64,000 nt of DNA from an uncultured Lachnospiraceae bacterium (lineage in GTDB: Bacteria; Bacillota; Clostridia; Lachnospirales; Lachnospiraceae). The stretch lies in contig CANOEC010000003.1 of assembly GCA_947564735.1 (NCBI GenBank), positions 62,001-126,000 of the forward strand, written 5' to 3'. Each line of letters starts with the position of its first letter. Positions within the stretch are counted from its first letter, which is position 1. The position numbers and the translations under genes were made by a program. Positions 1 to 9,069 of the stretch are shown here, one piece after another. The notes below the pieces were generated by a model. The model made no database searches and was not told where the DNA came from. It saw only the letters and a list, made by a program, of their open reading frames with translations.

Positions 1-659
1 GTAATAAGCGTCCTGCGCTCGTCGCCCACCTGAATCTCCTCTTCCGCTATGCATGTTTTGCGGGTACTCATAACTTTCTCTTCTGACTCAATACATGCCG
101 GGTCATCCTCGTCCACATTCCATATGTAAGCATGTCTCTGTCCCTGCACCTGTTCTTTGGTCTTGTTGACCGCCTCACAGAAGCTGTTATTTACTTTCAG
201 ATGCACGCCTTCCGTGTTTTTAAACCAAATCAGATTCGGACTGTTATCAATCGCCGCCTCAAGATAATGGTTTGCCTGCCAGCAATCCATACTCCTCTTA
301 CAGCTCTGCTGCCATCTTAAGATGCGGAACCTAAGCTCTTCTTCTTCCATCGGCATCGTCCATATATCTTTAATTTCCGACAATTCGTTCGTAAGAAGCG
401 CAATCTGACTTCTGTCTGCAAACACAATCAGATCTGCCTCTTTGCGCTTAACGTGTATCATCGTCTGCACAGCTTCCCTTGCATCCATCCCCTGCAGTCC
501 CAGCCAGATGACATCCGCCTTCGCCGCTGATACCTCATCTATGCCCTCACTCTCCATAAATGTATGCGTAAATCGTTCAAAGGGCTCCATCGCCTTTATT
601 ATCTTTGCTGTTTCCTTACGACATCCCGCTAAATACAAGTGCATATGGCAATGATACAT
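1..659 (-). CDS. PAS-domain signalling protein, 3' end outside window
   Basis: The leftward frame opens at the ATG at 657-659 (protein MYHCHMHLY...) and stays open to the window edge, about 219 codons. An AGGGGG Shine-Dalgarno lies just upstream. Residues 1 to about 125 look like a receiver-type alpha/beta fold without an obvious phospho-acceptor; residues about 130-219 look like a PAS domain (LEAAIDNSPNLIWFKN, then VNNSFCEAV). Such N-terminal layouts usually precede a GGDEF, EAL or kinase output domain, which would lie beyond the edge, so the output activity is unknown. It has its own promoter at 705-734. Confidence 0.75.
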   Translation of the reverse strand, partial: MYHCHMHLYLAGCRKETAKIIKAMEPFERFTHTFMESEGIDEVSAAKADVIWLGLQGMDAREAVQTMIHVKRKEADLIVFADRSQIALLTNELSEIKDIWTMPMEEEELRFRILRWQQSCKRSMDCWQANHYLEAAIDNSPNLIWFKNTEGVHLKVNNSFCEAVNKTKEQVQGQRHAYIWNVDEDDPACIESEEKVMSTRKTCIAEEEIQVGDERRTLI

Positions 660-704
660 AATCATTTCCCCCTGTGTCCAATCAAATAGTCAACCCATGC
701 TACT

Positions 705-734
705 ATTTTAACAAAGAGGTCGAACAGATGTCAA
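705..734 (-). promoter_or_regulatory. sigma-A promoter of the PAS gene
   Basis: On the minus strand, TTGACA (729-734) and TAAAAT (705-710) are separated by 18 bp, about 46 bp before the start codon of the PAS gene. Confidence 0.6.
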
Positions 735-837
735 TATTATGAATATTTATAGTGGAATATATAAGATATATGCAACATATAAAATATGCGGAATGCAGAA
801 GACTTATAAAATATTGAAGACGTATACAGCGGTCATA

Positions 838-873
838 TCAAAAAAGTCCCGGAAGTTATCCGGAACTTTTTTC
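838..873 (-). terminator. rho-independent terminator after glyA
   Basis: A hairpin with CCGG arms extended by AAAAAGT/ACTTTTT flanks, with A/T runs on both sides. It lies about 60 bp after the glyA stop and can act in both directions. Confidence 0.6.
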
Positions 874-930
874 TACATTTTATAATATTTTTCTGTGTTC
901 TATGATATCATGCCATACAATCTAAAAATT

Positions 931-2169
931 CTAAATAAGAGGATACTTGTCCGTCAAAGTCTTAACGATTGCGCTTGCCTTCCCGATTCCATCTTCGCCT
1001 TCCTTGATGACAATGGAAATAGCTTCCGCCACCTTATCCATATCCTCCGTATTGAGTCCGCGGGAAGTCGCCGCCGGTGTTCCAAGACGGATACCACTTG
1101 TAACAAACGGAGACTTCGGATCGTTTGGAATCGTATTCTTATTAGCTGTGATATGCGCCTCATCCAAAAGCTTCTCCACTGCTTTACCAGTAAGGTCATA
1201 TGTGGTCAGGTCAACCAGCATCAGATGATTGTCCGTGCCGCCCGATACAATCTTAACATCTCTGTTCTGTAAACCTTTACAGAGCGCCTGCGCATTATCC
1301 ACAACACCCTGCTGGTATTTCTTAAATGCCGGATCAAGAGCCTCTTTAAAGCAGACAGCCTTCGCTGCAATCACATGCATCAGCGGGCCGCCCTGAATCC
1401 CTGGGAAAATCGCCTTATTGAAATTATATTTATCCGCTATTTCCTGACTGGACATAATCATGCCGCCACGCGGTCCGCGAAGCGTCTTATGTGTTGTCGT
1501 CGTTGTCACATGGGCATATGGAATCGGACTCGGATGCAACCCTGCCGCAACAAGACCTGCGATATGCGCGATATCAACCATCAGCACGGCGCCTACTTCG
1601 TCTGCAATCTCCCTGAATTTCTTGAAATCAATCGTTCTTGCATATGCAGAAGCGCCCGCCACAATCATTTTCGGTCTGCATTCCAATGCAATCTTACGTA
1701 CATTATCATAATCAAGGAATCCGTCATCGTTCACACCATAAGGGACACACTTAAAATATTTTCCTGACATGTTAACCGGTGATCCGTGGGAAAGATGTCC
1801 GCCATGGTCTAAGTTCATACCCATAAAGGTATCTCCCGGCTCCATCACCGCAAAAAATACCGCCATATTCGCCTGCGCACCGGAATGCGGCTGTACATTG
1901 ACATACTCGCAGCCAAAAAGCTCCTTTGCCCTGTCTCTTGCCAAATCCTCAACTACATCCACACACTCGCAGCCGCCGTAATACCGCTTACCCGGATATC
2001 CCTCCGCATACTTGTTCGTCAGCGGGCTGCCCATCGCTGCCATAACCGCCTTGCTCACCCAGTTCTCGGAGGCAATCAGTTCAATATGGGAATTCTGACG
2101 TTGCTGCTCCGCTTCGATAGCCTGCGCTATCTCGGGATCTACCATCCTTACTTCATCCAATGAATACAT
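931..2169 (-). CDS. glyA: serine hydroxymethyltransferase
   Basis: A 412-residue cytosolic PLP enzyme that interconverts serine and glycine and supplies 5,10-methylene-tetrahydrofolate. The PLP-binding lysine sits in [16 protein letters not shown] (Lys228). VDIAHIAG (Asp199, His202) and the N-terminal IASENW motif are intact. Length and motifs are those of bacterial GlyA. It is monocistronic, with its own promoter at 2232-2261 and a terminator at 838-873. Confidence 0.97.
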   Translation of the reverse strand: MYSLDEVRMVDPEIAQAIEAEQQRQNSHIELIASENWVSKAVMAAMGSPLTNKYAEGYPGKRYYGGCECVDVVEDLARDRAKELFGCEYVNVQPHSGAQANMAVFFAVMEPGDTFMGMNLDHGGHLSHGSPVNMSGKYFKCVPYGVNDDGFLDYDNVRKIALECRPKMIVAGASAYARTIDFKKFREIADEVGAVLMVDIAHIAGLVAAGLHPSPIPYAHVTTTTTHKTLRGPRGGMIMSSQEIADKYNFNKAIFPGIQGGPLMHVIAAKAVCFKEALDPAFKKYQQGVVDNAQALCKGLQNRDVKIVSGGTDNHLMLVDLTTYDLTGKAVEKLLDEAHITANKNTIPNDPKSPFVTSGIRLGTPAATSRGLNTEDMDKVAEAISIVIKEGEDGIGKASAIVKTLTDKYPLI

Positions 2170-2231
2170 TCCTCGTTCCTGCCTTTCTTCAATTCACTAT
2201 AGTTTGAGTCATCTTGCATAAAAGTGGTTTT

Positions 2232-2318
2232 AGTATACCACAGGCAACGTTCATGACGCAACTAAGAGTTCGCGGGAACAATGTCCGTTTGCCACAACCG
2301 CCTTCCTCATGTTATACT
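2232..2318. promoter_or_regulatory. divergent promoters for glyA and the lipid kinase
   Basis: Leftward (glyA): TTGCGT at 2256-2261 and TATACT at 2232-2237, 18 bp apart. Rightward (lipid kinase): TTGCCA at 2289-2294 and TATACT at 2313-2318, 18 bp apart. The two transcripts diverge from this 90-bp region. Confidence 0.55.
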
Positions 2319-2382
2319 AACTGCAGACAAAATCTTTATGAAATCTACATATGACAACACCTGTCTTTGGAGGGGAATATAC

Positions 2383-3351
2383 ATGTACCATATTATTATC
2401 AATCCGACATCTAAATCCGGCAAAGGTCTGACCATCTGGAAATCCTTGGAGCCCGTTCTGAAAGACCGAAAAGTCTCCTATCAGGCTTACCTCTCGACCC
2501 ATATCGGACATGTAACACAGTTAACCGCAGAAATCACTTCCCAAATTTCCGCCGGCGGAAAGCCTGTCAACCTCATCCTGTTAGGCGGAGACGGCACGCT
2601 CAATGAAGCCTTGCAAGGCATTTCAGATTTTGACATGGTGAATGTCGGCTATATACCCACCGGTTCCAGCAATGACCTTGCCAGAGCTTTGAAGTTAAGC
2701 CGCGACCCGGTCGAACTGCTGACACAAATTCTTGACGGAACCCATTCCCGTATGCTGGATTTGGGCATTCTTACATACGAAAGCGATACGCAGGTAGTGT
2801 CACGGCTCCACAAACGTCTTGAGCACAGCAGCCGGTATTTCATTGTCAGCAGCGGCATCGGTTTTGATGCAGCCGTCTGCGAAGAAGCGCTCTCTTCCTC
2901 TATCAAAGATACGCTGAATCGATTTAAACTCGGAAAACTGACTTATCTCGGCATCGCCTTAAAACAGCTTATTACCGCTAAAGCCGTTGCCTGCGACATC
3001 TGTCTGGATGGCGGTCAGACCATCCACATACCGAAATTCCTTTTTAGCGCTTTCATGATTCACCCCTACGAAGGCGGTGGATTCTGTTTCTGTCCTCAGG
3101 CGGACAACGGCGACGGTCTTCTTGATTTGTGCGTAGTCGGCAATCTCCCGAAGCTCCTCATTCTGATTGCTCTTCCGACGGCATTTTGGGGAAAACACTA
3201 TATGTTCCCACGGATTAACCACTACACGGCTTCTTCTGTGCGTGTCAAAACCTCGATTCCTCTATGGGTCCACACAGACGGCGAGGTTTATCTAAAGTCG
3301 GACCAGATTAGCATTTCCTGCCTTAAGAGGCGGCTTCATTTCCTAATATAA
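2383..3351 (+). CDS. YegS/DAGK-family lipid kinase
   Basis: A 322-residue protein of the diacylglycerol kinase catalytic family, which phosphorylates membrane diacylglycerol or a related lipid at the inner face of the membrane. The nucleotide-binding signature GGDGTLNEALQG starts at residue 68, and the N-terminal INPTSKSGKG motif is present. The ATG at 2383 is chosen because AGGGGA lies 6 nt upstream and the protein then begins MYHIIINP, as in the family; an earlier in-frame ATG at 2281 has no such signal. The lipid substrate cannot be read from the sequence. A terminator follows at 3392-3414. Confidence 0.88.
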   Translation: MYHIIINPTSKSGKGLTIWKSLEPVLKDRKVSYQAYLSTHIGHVTQLTAEITSQISAGGKPVNLILLGGDGTLNEALQGISDFDMVNVGYIPTGSSNDLARALKLSRDPVELLTQILDGTHSRMLDLGILTYESDTQVVSRLHKRLEHSSRYFIVSSGIGFDAAVCEEALSSSIKDTLNRFKLGKLTYLGIALKQLITAKAVACDICLDGGQTIHIPKFLFSAFMIHPYEGGGFCFCPQADNGDGLLDLCVVGNLPKLLILIALPTAFWGKHYMFPRINHYTASSVRVKTSIPLWVHTDGEVYLKSDQISISCLKRRLHFLI

Positions 3352-3391
3352 TGCTGTTAGGGTCAAAGTGAACTTTTACAATCTGCCATCT

Positions 3392-3414
3392 TAAGCTTAC
3401 CAAAAGCTTATTTT
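3392..3414 (+). terminator. terminator after lipid kinase
   Basis: TAAGCTT, a 5-nt loop, AAGCTTA, then TTTT, 40 bp after the lipid kinase stop codon. Confidence 0.55.
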
Positions 3415-3495
3415 GCCCCAACATCATATATTTTTCTTTGAACATAATGGATATTTTTTCATGAAAAATTAAGAAATATTTAGGAAAATCTTATT

Positions 3496-3609
3496 TTGAC
3501 TTTTTCATCTAATCTGCTATGATTACATCTATGAACGGAATATCCGTGACAAGCACGGCATATATCAGTTTGTAACACGGTTTGTGTCTGCGTGCATTTG
3601 ACACAAACT
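3496..3609 (+). promoter_or_regulatory. promoter and hairpin-containing leader of the PAP2 gene
   Basis: TTGACT (3496-3501) and TATGAT (3518-3523) are 16 bp apart. The predicted transcript has a leader of about 140 nt before the start codon at 3669. Within it is a perfect 9-bp stem GTTTGTGTC/GACACAAAC (about 3580-3609) with an 11-nt loop. No known riboswitch class was recognised. Confidence 0.5.
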
Positions 3610-3668
3610 CGTCAATGCGCTGTTCCGGCAAAGCTGAAACGAAAGTGTGCGCTGAAATGAGGATTATC

Positions 3669-4346
3669 ATGAAAAATATGTTGTCAAAATACAAACACGC
3701 GATACCGTTACTGATTTACGGTATCATTTACATGGCATGGTTTGGTCATCTGGAAAAAACCGTCACAAGCCATTACCGGATAATTCATGTGGCGCTCGAC
3801 GACCATATCCCGTTCTGCGAGATATTTGTCATTCCATATATGCTCTGGTTTGCCTATGTGGCAGTCGTCGTTATGTACTTTTTCTTCCGTGACAAAGACG
3901 ACTATTTCAGAACCTGTACATTTTTATTCACCGGCATGACCGTGTTCCTTCTGGTATCCACCCTGTGGCCGAACGGACACCATTTAAGACCTTATGTCAT
4001 GCCCCGTGACAATGTATTCACACATCTGGTGGCTGCCCTCTACAAAGCGGACACGCCAACCAACCTATGGCCGAGCATTCATGTATATAATTCCATCGGA
4101 TGCCATATCGCCGTTATGAAAAGCCGTCATTTACAAAACCATAAAGGAATACGCATCGGTTCCTTTATCCTATGCATTTCAATTATTATGTCAACCATGT
4201 TCATCAAACAGCATTCCGCATTTGATGTGCTTACCGCTTTTATTATGGCGACGGTCATGTATGGCGTTGTATATCGTTCCGATATGCTGCTCCACTTTTA
4301 CCACAGCCTGCAGAACCGCCATAAGAGAAAACCGGAAATCAGTTAA
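3669..4346 (+). CDS. PAP2-superfamily membrane phosphatase
   Basis: A 225-residue integral membrane protein with about six hydrophobic segments. Two of the three PAP2 signatures are clear: PSIHVYNS (from residue 135) and KQHSAFDV (His182, Asp186). The first motif (KxxxxxxRP) is weak, perhaps the HHLRPY stretch near residue 104. The family dephosphorylates lipid phosphates such as phosphatidate or undecaprenyl pyrophosphate. The start at 3669 has GAGG 7 nt upstream; an in-frame ATG at 3657 is the alternative. The gene is tail to tail with the glycosyltransferase, the stop codons overlapping by 4 bp. Confidence 0.82.
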   Translation: MKNMLSKYKHAIPLLIYGIIYMAWFGHLEKTVTSHYRIIHVALDDHIPFCEIFVIPYMLWFAYVAVVVMYFFFRDKDDYFRTCTFLFTGMTVFLLVSTLWPNGHHLRPYVMPRDNVFTHLVAALYKADTPTNLWPSIHVYNSIGCHIAVMKSRHLQNHKGIRIGSFILCISIIMSTMFIKQHSAFDVLTAFIMATVMYGVVYRSDMLLHFYHSLQNRHKRKPEIS

Positions 4347-5368
4347 TTAAATTTATAGAATCTGCGGCAGATTTTATATCCTTCTACGGAAATCTTTCTG
4401 CCGCCCTTACCCGGAAGATTCATGGAGCTGCCAAGCACACCGTACCGCAGGCGCATGTACAGACGCATGTCCTTCTTTTTGATATATTTCCACAGTTCCT
4501 GTTTCTTCTCAAGATTTTCCTCCGTGCCGGAACGAATCAGAAGGATTGAAGATATTACCGTTATAATCTCCAGATAATTCATCATATAATTCTTTAATTT
4601 GCGCTTTGCACATATTTTGTCCATATTCCCGGACAAATAATCCACCATAATTTTATTGACCTTAATCTGCTGGTCCACTCTGGATATCATAATATCCTCA
4701 TTGACCGACTGTCCTTCGCGTCCAATATAATATCTGTAGAAATTTACATCCAGATAGTACATATTCCTCACAAACGGTAACGGCTCAAACACAAAAATAT
4801 TATCTACATAAAAGGTCTTTTCCGGCAGCTTCAGACCGCATTCCCGCAACAGCCTCGTCCGAAAGATTACTGAATGCATCAGTATATACTGTCCTTTATG
4901 GAAATGCTTCACCTCATTCCATGTAAAAATCCTGTCCTGAGGAAGCGCATGGCGGTATTTCATGACCTTATGCTTCGCTTCGCCCTCTTTCTCATAGACA
5001 AAATTGCTAATCAGCATATCGAGCGTGGATTCTCCTGCCGTAATATCCCGCAGCACTTCCAGAATCTTGAAATAAGCGCTCTCCTTCACCCAGTCATCGC
5101 TGTCCACCACCTTGAAATACAGACCGCTTGCACACTCTAAACCTGCATTAACTGCCGAGCCGTGTCCTCCGTTCTCCTTATGAACTGCCTTGACGATTGA
5201 CGGATACCGTTTCGCATACTCATCCGCTATGGTTCCCGTTCTGTCCGTAGACCCGTCATCCACAATCAAAATTTCCACGTCCTCCCCGCCCACCAGCAGA
5301 GAGTCGATACACTTCTTCATATATGCTTCTGAGTTGTAGCTTGGTACTGCCACCGATAATAACTTCAT
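4343..5368 (-). CDS. family 2 glycosyltransferase
   Basis: A 341-residue GT-A fold glycosyltransferase. It begins SVAVPSYNSEAYMKKC, has ILIVDDGSTD (Asp37, Asp38) for nucleotide-sugar binding and VVDSDDW (residues 88-93) as the DXD metal site. No transmembrane segment is evident. GAGGAGG lies 5 nt before the ATG at 5368, which also starts the protein at the usual family position; the longer frame to 5410 lacks such a signal. The sugar and acceptor are unknown; cell-envelope glycan work is usual for the family. Confidence 0.88.
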   Translation of the reverse strand: MKLLSVAVPSYNSEAYMKKCIDSLLVGGEDVEILIVDDGSTDRTGTIADEYAKRYPSIVKAVHKENGGHGSAVNAGLECASGLYFKVVDSDDWVKESAYFKILEVLRDITAGESTLDMLISNFVYEKEGEAKHKVMKYRHALPQDRIFTWNEVKHFHKGQYILMHSVIFRTRLLRECGLKLPEKTFYVDNIFVFEPLPFVRNMYYLDVNFYRYYIGREGQSVNEDIMISRVDQQIKVNKIMVDYLSGNMDKICAKRKLKNYMMNYLEIITVISSILLIRSGTEENLEKKQELWKYIKKKDMRLYMRLRYGVLGSSMNLPGKGGRKISVEGYKICRRFYKFN

Positions 5369-5462
5369 AATGACCTCCTCAATACACACAATCTTCTTCT
5401 CTGAATCCAATTCAGCTATTCCATTCTATCAAAGGCATCTCATGATTTTTCAACCTAACCTC

Positions 5463-7181
5463 TTATATAAGCTTCATATAGGCAGCATAGGCGGACGGTA
5501 CCGGATACTTGTCCTTAATTTCCACCGGATCGACAAACACATATTCACCCATGCCCGTCAGCTCGTCCACCCGGACATGGTATCCCGTCATATGCCATTC
5601 CTTATGGGTAAAAATATGTCTGGCAGGCGCAAGCTTCCGGATTCTTAAAGGCATCACGCCCAGTCTCTTCAAATATGCAATCACCTGTTTTTCTCCCTGA
5701 TGCCCTTCCATCGTCGGAAATTCGTACATACCTGCCAGAAGTCCCTTGGAAGGTCTTTTGGCGAGAGCAATACTCTGCCCGTACTGTATCAGTAAAACAG
5801 TCTTCTTCTCGATACTCCGCGGCTTTTTTGCACTTTTCTTCGGATACTCCGTCATTCTGTCCTGTTTCTTTGCAAGACATAAGTTCTCCCACGGACATCG
5901 CTCACACTTCGGACTGCCGTTCGGAACGCAGACCGTTGCTCCCAGCTCCATCAACGCCTGATTAAAATCCCCCGGCCGGTCTTTCGGCATGACGGCATAA
6001 AGCTCTTCTTCCACAGATTTTCTGACCTTGGCATCCGCGATATCCCTGTCATCAGCGCGCAGTCTTGCCAGTATCCGCAAAACGTTGCCATCCACCGCCG
6101 GAACCGGTTTCCCAAAGGCTATGGAAGCAATGGCGCCTGCGGTATAACTTCCAATTCCTGTCAGTTCTATAAGCTGCTCATATTCCTCCGGCATCTCACC
6201 GCCATACTGTAAGACAATCTGCATCGCGGATTTCTTCAAATTTCTCGCCCTGTTATAATATCCGAGTCCTTCCCACAGTTTAAGAAGTTCTTCCTCCTCC
6301 ACCGCGGCAAGGCTCTCTATATCCGGCAGTCTTTGTAAAAACCGGTCATAATACGGCTTGACCGCCTCTACTCTCGTCTGCTGCAGCATAATCTCCGAAA
6401 GCCATACATGATATGGTGTAGGATCCTCTCTCCACGGAAGGATTCTTCTGACGGAATCATACCATGCAAGCAGCGGCTTTGCAATCAAATCCAGACTGTC
6501 TGCCACCACCGTAAGCTCCTCGTCCATCTCAAGACCGTCCTCCTCTACCCTGCAGTCATAGGCGAGCAAATGCACCCCCGCATTCCTCGCCTTCTGTAAT
6601 GCCGCACAAAATTCCGGCTGGGTTTCACGGTTCGGTTCCACCCGGCTGACACCTTTCATCTGGACGACAAAAATAAGATACGCATCATACCCCTGCCTGC
6701 GAGCCAGAATCAGCTCTTCCAGATGCTTTACGGCACGTTCGGAAGGCGCATCCGGAAAAAGCGCCGTCTGATTCTTTTCAAGCGTTACGCCCTTCACTTC
6801 AATGTACGCCTTGGCACCGGAAGCGCTCTCTACATAAAAATCAAATCTGGAATTGCCAAACGTCGTCTCCGGACGCACCAGATTGATATCCCGATACAAT
6901 CCGCCCTTCTCAAGCCACTCTCCCACCACTTTATTGGGTGCACTGGAATCAATATTCACCAGTCTGCCATCCTTCTCCACCGCTACCAGATCGTAGGCGG
7001 TAGACCGGTTTGCATGACCGCTCCTTTCTAGGTAAACCCGCGCCTGTTCCCGCAACAGTTCCCTGCATCTTCCGGTATTCTTCACATGTACCTTCGTCCG
7101 TTCGCCTTCAATCTGCACATAAGCGATAAAACGATTCGGTCTTTCCATAAATATTGCCGGAATTATCTCATTATATTTCAT
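5463..7181 (-). CDS. SfsA-MutY fusion: SfsA nuclease domain plus A/G-specific adenine glycosylase
   Basis: A single 572-residue frame joining two proteins that are usually separate. Residues 1 to about 227 are SfsA-like, with putative nuclease residues in SRFDFYVE (Asp114) and IEVKGVT (Glu128, Lys130). Residues about 230-572 are MutY: SEIMLQQTRV (Glu263), helix-hairpin-helix LTGIGSYTAGAIAS, PAVDGNV (catalytic Asp364), a four-Cys iron-sulphur loop (Cys418, 426, 429, 435) and a C-terminal MutT-like domain. MutY removes adenine opposite 8-oxoguanine. It follows the 5'-nucleotidase by 32 bp in a probable operon. No frameshift or stop separates the halves. Confidence 0.93.
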   Translation of the reverse strand: MKYNEIIPAIFMERPNRFIAYVQIEGERTKVHVKNTGRCRELLREQARVYLERSGHANRSTAYDLVAVEKDGRLVNIDSSAPNKVVGEWLEKGGLYRDINLVRPETTFGNSRFDFYVESASGAKAYIEVKGVTLEKNQTALFPDAPSERAVKHLEELILARRQGYDAYLIFVVQMKGVSRVEPNRETQPEFCAALQKARNAGVHLLAYDCRVEEDGLEMDEELTVVADSLDLIAKPLLAWYDSVRRILPWREDPTPYHVWLSEIMLQQTRVEAVKPYYDRFLQRLPDIESLAAVEEEELLKLWEGLGYYNRARNLKKSAMQIVLQYGGEMPEEYEQLIELTGIGSYTAGAIASIAFGKPVPAVDGNVLRILARLRADDRDIADAKVRKSVEEELYAVMPKDRPGDFNQALMELGATVCVPNGSPKCERCPWENLCLAKKQDRMTEYPKKSAKKPRSIEKKTVLLIQYGQSIALAKRPSKGLLAGMYEFPTMEGHQGEKQVIAYLKRLGVMPLRIRKLAPARHIFTHKEWHMTGYHVRVDELTGMGEYVFVDPVEIKDKYPVPSAYAAYMKLI

Positions 7182-7213
7182 ATCGTGTATCCATCCCGTT
7201 ACCCATCATAATA

Positions 7214-8158
7214 TCAACTGCTGTCCGGGTCATCCTCCACCCCATCATCGGGTACTTTCTTCTTATAAGGCACCCTTGCAGCCGGTACAACCTCCGATGC
7301 CGGACCCGTATGCACCGACTGGTCATCAAAGAAAATATGCGCGCCAAATGCCTGAAGCACATCCTTCTTGCGAACGCCTCCCAAGAAAAACACCTCGTCA
7401 ATACGTACATTCCACGCACGCAGGGTACGGATAACTCTCTCGTGCGCCGGTGCGCATCTTGTTGTCACGAGTGCCGTCCTGATTGGCGCTTCCTGCGCTG
7501 CAAAATCCTTCTGCAATTCCGACAGTGTCTTCAAAAATTTTGCAAACGGTCCCGCCTTCAACGGATTGTTCGCATTGCGTCTCTCATTCTCCTCGAAAGC
7601 TTCCAGTCCGTGTTCCTGAAAAATCCGCTCCGATTCATCCGAAAAAAGCACCGCGTCTCCGTCAAATGCAATGCGTATCTGTCTGATTTGATGTTCACAG
7701 TCGTAGGTGTGCAGTCCGTCCGTACAGATGATGCCCGCCGCAATATTGGAATCTATGGCGCTTTGTACATCATCCTCATATGCCGACAGGAACAAATCCG
7801 TCTTAAATGCCGACAAATAAGGCGCAAGCGAAGCGCCGCTTGCCAGCACGGCTCTTGTAATATTCAAGCCGTAATATTCTATCGCCTTGAATACCCTGAG
7901 AGAAGAATCCGGACTGTTTCTTGACATAATAATCACTTCTACGCTTCCCTCTTTGTCCGGTAAATGATTCAGATTAAGCAGCGCTTTAATCAGCGGAAAC
8001 CCCGGTCCCGGTCGAAGTATATCATTCTCATGTTCTATCTGATATCTGCAATATGCCTCCACTCCATCCGATTCATATATCGTATTCTCATACGTCAAAT
8101 CAAACAACGCTCTGGACGACACCCCCACTACCAGCCTGTTCTCCAAATCGTAAGCCAT
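7214..8158 (-). CDS. cytosolic 5'-nucleotidase
   Basis: A 314-residue protein matching the cytosolic 5'-nucleotidase family (Pfam PF06189), which dephosphorylates nucleoside monophosphates. Recognisable stretches are LVVGVSSRALFDLT at the N-terminus, RPGPGFPLIKALLNLN, VIIMSRNSPDSSLRVF and the Asp-rich FDGDAVLFSDESE. AGGAGG lies 6 nt before the ATG at 8158, which also puts the conserved N-terminus in place. It sits between the DUF1653 gene (92 bp upstream) and sfsA-mutY (32 bp downstream). If the LexA boxes at 9020-9059 work, it may be induced on DNA damage; that is inference. Confidence 0.85.
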   Translation of the reverse strand: MAYDLENRLVVGVSSRALFDLTYENTIYESDGVEAYCRYQIEHENDILRPGPGFPLIKALLNLNHLPDKEGSVEVIIMSRNSPDSSLRVFKAIEYYGLNITRAVLASGASLAPYLSAFKTDLFLSAYEDDVQSAIDSNIAAGIICTDGLHTYDCEHQIRQIRIAFDGDAVLFSDESERIFQEHGLEAFEENERRNANNPLKAGPFAKFLKTLSELQKDFAAQEAPIRTALVTTRCAPAHERVIRTLRAWNVRIDEVFFLGGVRKKDVLQAFGAHIFFDDQSVHTGPASEVVPAARVPYKKKVPDDGVEDDPDSS

Positions 8159-8250
8159 AAGCCACCTCCTGCCGCAAATCATGGCGTCTTGCGACGCCTC
8201 AACGATTCTCTGGAAATGATCCCATGCCTTCTTACCTTCTGCGCATATTC

Positions 8251-8886
8251 TCAGCGCAGTCTATTGCACTCATACTTTTCAAATGTAAGCAGACAGTTCT
8301 TCAGTTCTTCGTACCGCTCTTCTATATTACCGTCCTTAATCTCCAGATCAACGGCAACCGCCATCGTGTTAATCATCTCGTCGGTAATCCTGTGTCGAAG
8401 CGCAGCCAGAACATTTAATTTCTGCTCATAAGTATCCGCATCCAGAAATTCCATCACCAGAGGATCGATTTGCATCTGCTCTTCCGATTCTGCTGTCTGC
8501 TCGTAAAGCGGGGTCTGCGGGCAGTCTCTCTCAGGACCATGCGGCTCTTCCATAGACTTTTCTTCACAAATAGCCATCGGCTTTGCGGCATCTTCCTCCG
8601 GTTCATGCCCCTGTATCGGCTTCTGTACCGGCTCTGCCATCTCCATGTCCTGCATATCCTGCAATAATTCAAAACGGTATTTCTGCCTGACATCAGGGTA
8701 TTTGAGATGATCCACCTCTTCCATAAACATCGCAAGCGGACGCACATATATCTGGAAGGTATCATACATCGCCTGATAGACTACCATCGTCTCTCCCGTT
8801 TCACTGTGCTTCGCAAGACAGCGAATCTGATAAATATTTCCTTTAAAATGTCTGTACATCTCCTGTGGTTTGGGATTCGTTCTCAT
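8251..8886 (-). CDS. DUF1653 domain protein
   Basis: A 211-residue soluble protein. Residues about 5-72 form a DUF1653 domain (YRHFKGNIYQIRCLAKHS, then VVYQAMYD and PLAMFMEEVD), a small beta fold of unknown activity. The rest is acidic and low in complexity, with a helical end. The ATG at 8886 has GGAG 6 nt upstream; an in-frame TTG at 8898 is less likely. First gene of the run DUF1653, 5'-nucleotidase, sfsA-mutY. Confidence 0.8.
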   Translation of the reverse strand: MRTNPKPQEMYRHFKGNIYQIRCLAKHSETGETMVVYQAMYDTFQIYVRPLAMFMEEVDHLKYPDVRQKYRFELLQDMQDMEMAEPVQKPIQGHEPEEDAAKPMAICEEKSMEEPHGPERDCPQTPLYEQTAESEEQMQIDPLVMEFLDADTYEQKLNVLAALRHRITDEMINTMAVAVDLEIKDGNIEERYEELKNCLLTFEKYECNRLR

Positions 8887-8952
8887 TCTATACTCCAATC
8901 TGCTTCAAACAGCCTGCCTGAGCAGGCATAGGCAATGGTTTTCACTTTTAAT

Positions 8953-9069
8953 AGTATAATCCCAAATAAGGAAAATGTCATTCCTTTCTCTTTATGAAAT
9001 GGTAAAATTCATTTGTATGGAACGTATGTTCTGTACAAATACTATAAAACGTATGTTCTGTTCTGTCAA
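8953..9069 (-). promoter_or_regulatory. tandem promoters with two LexA (SOS) boxes
   Basis: Distal promoter: TTGACA (9064-9069), 17 bp, TATAGT (9041-9046). A perfect GAAC-N4-GTTC box (GAACGTATGTTC, 9020-9031) lies just after it, and a one-mismatch copy (AAACGTATGTTC, 9048-9059) fills its spacer, matching the Firmicutes LexA/DinR operator. Proximal promoter: ATGACA (8976-8981), 17 bp, TATACT (8953-8958). Both read into the DUF1653 operon. Confidence 0.65.

Noticed and set aside
895-1767. Several rightward frames over glyA
   Set aside because: Shadows of glyA, which has full family motifs.
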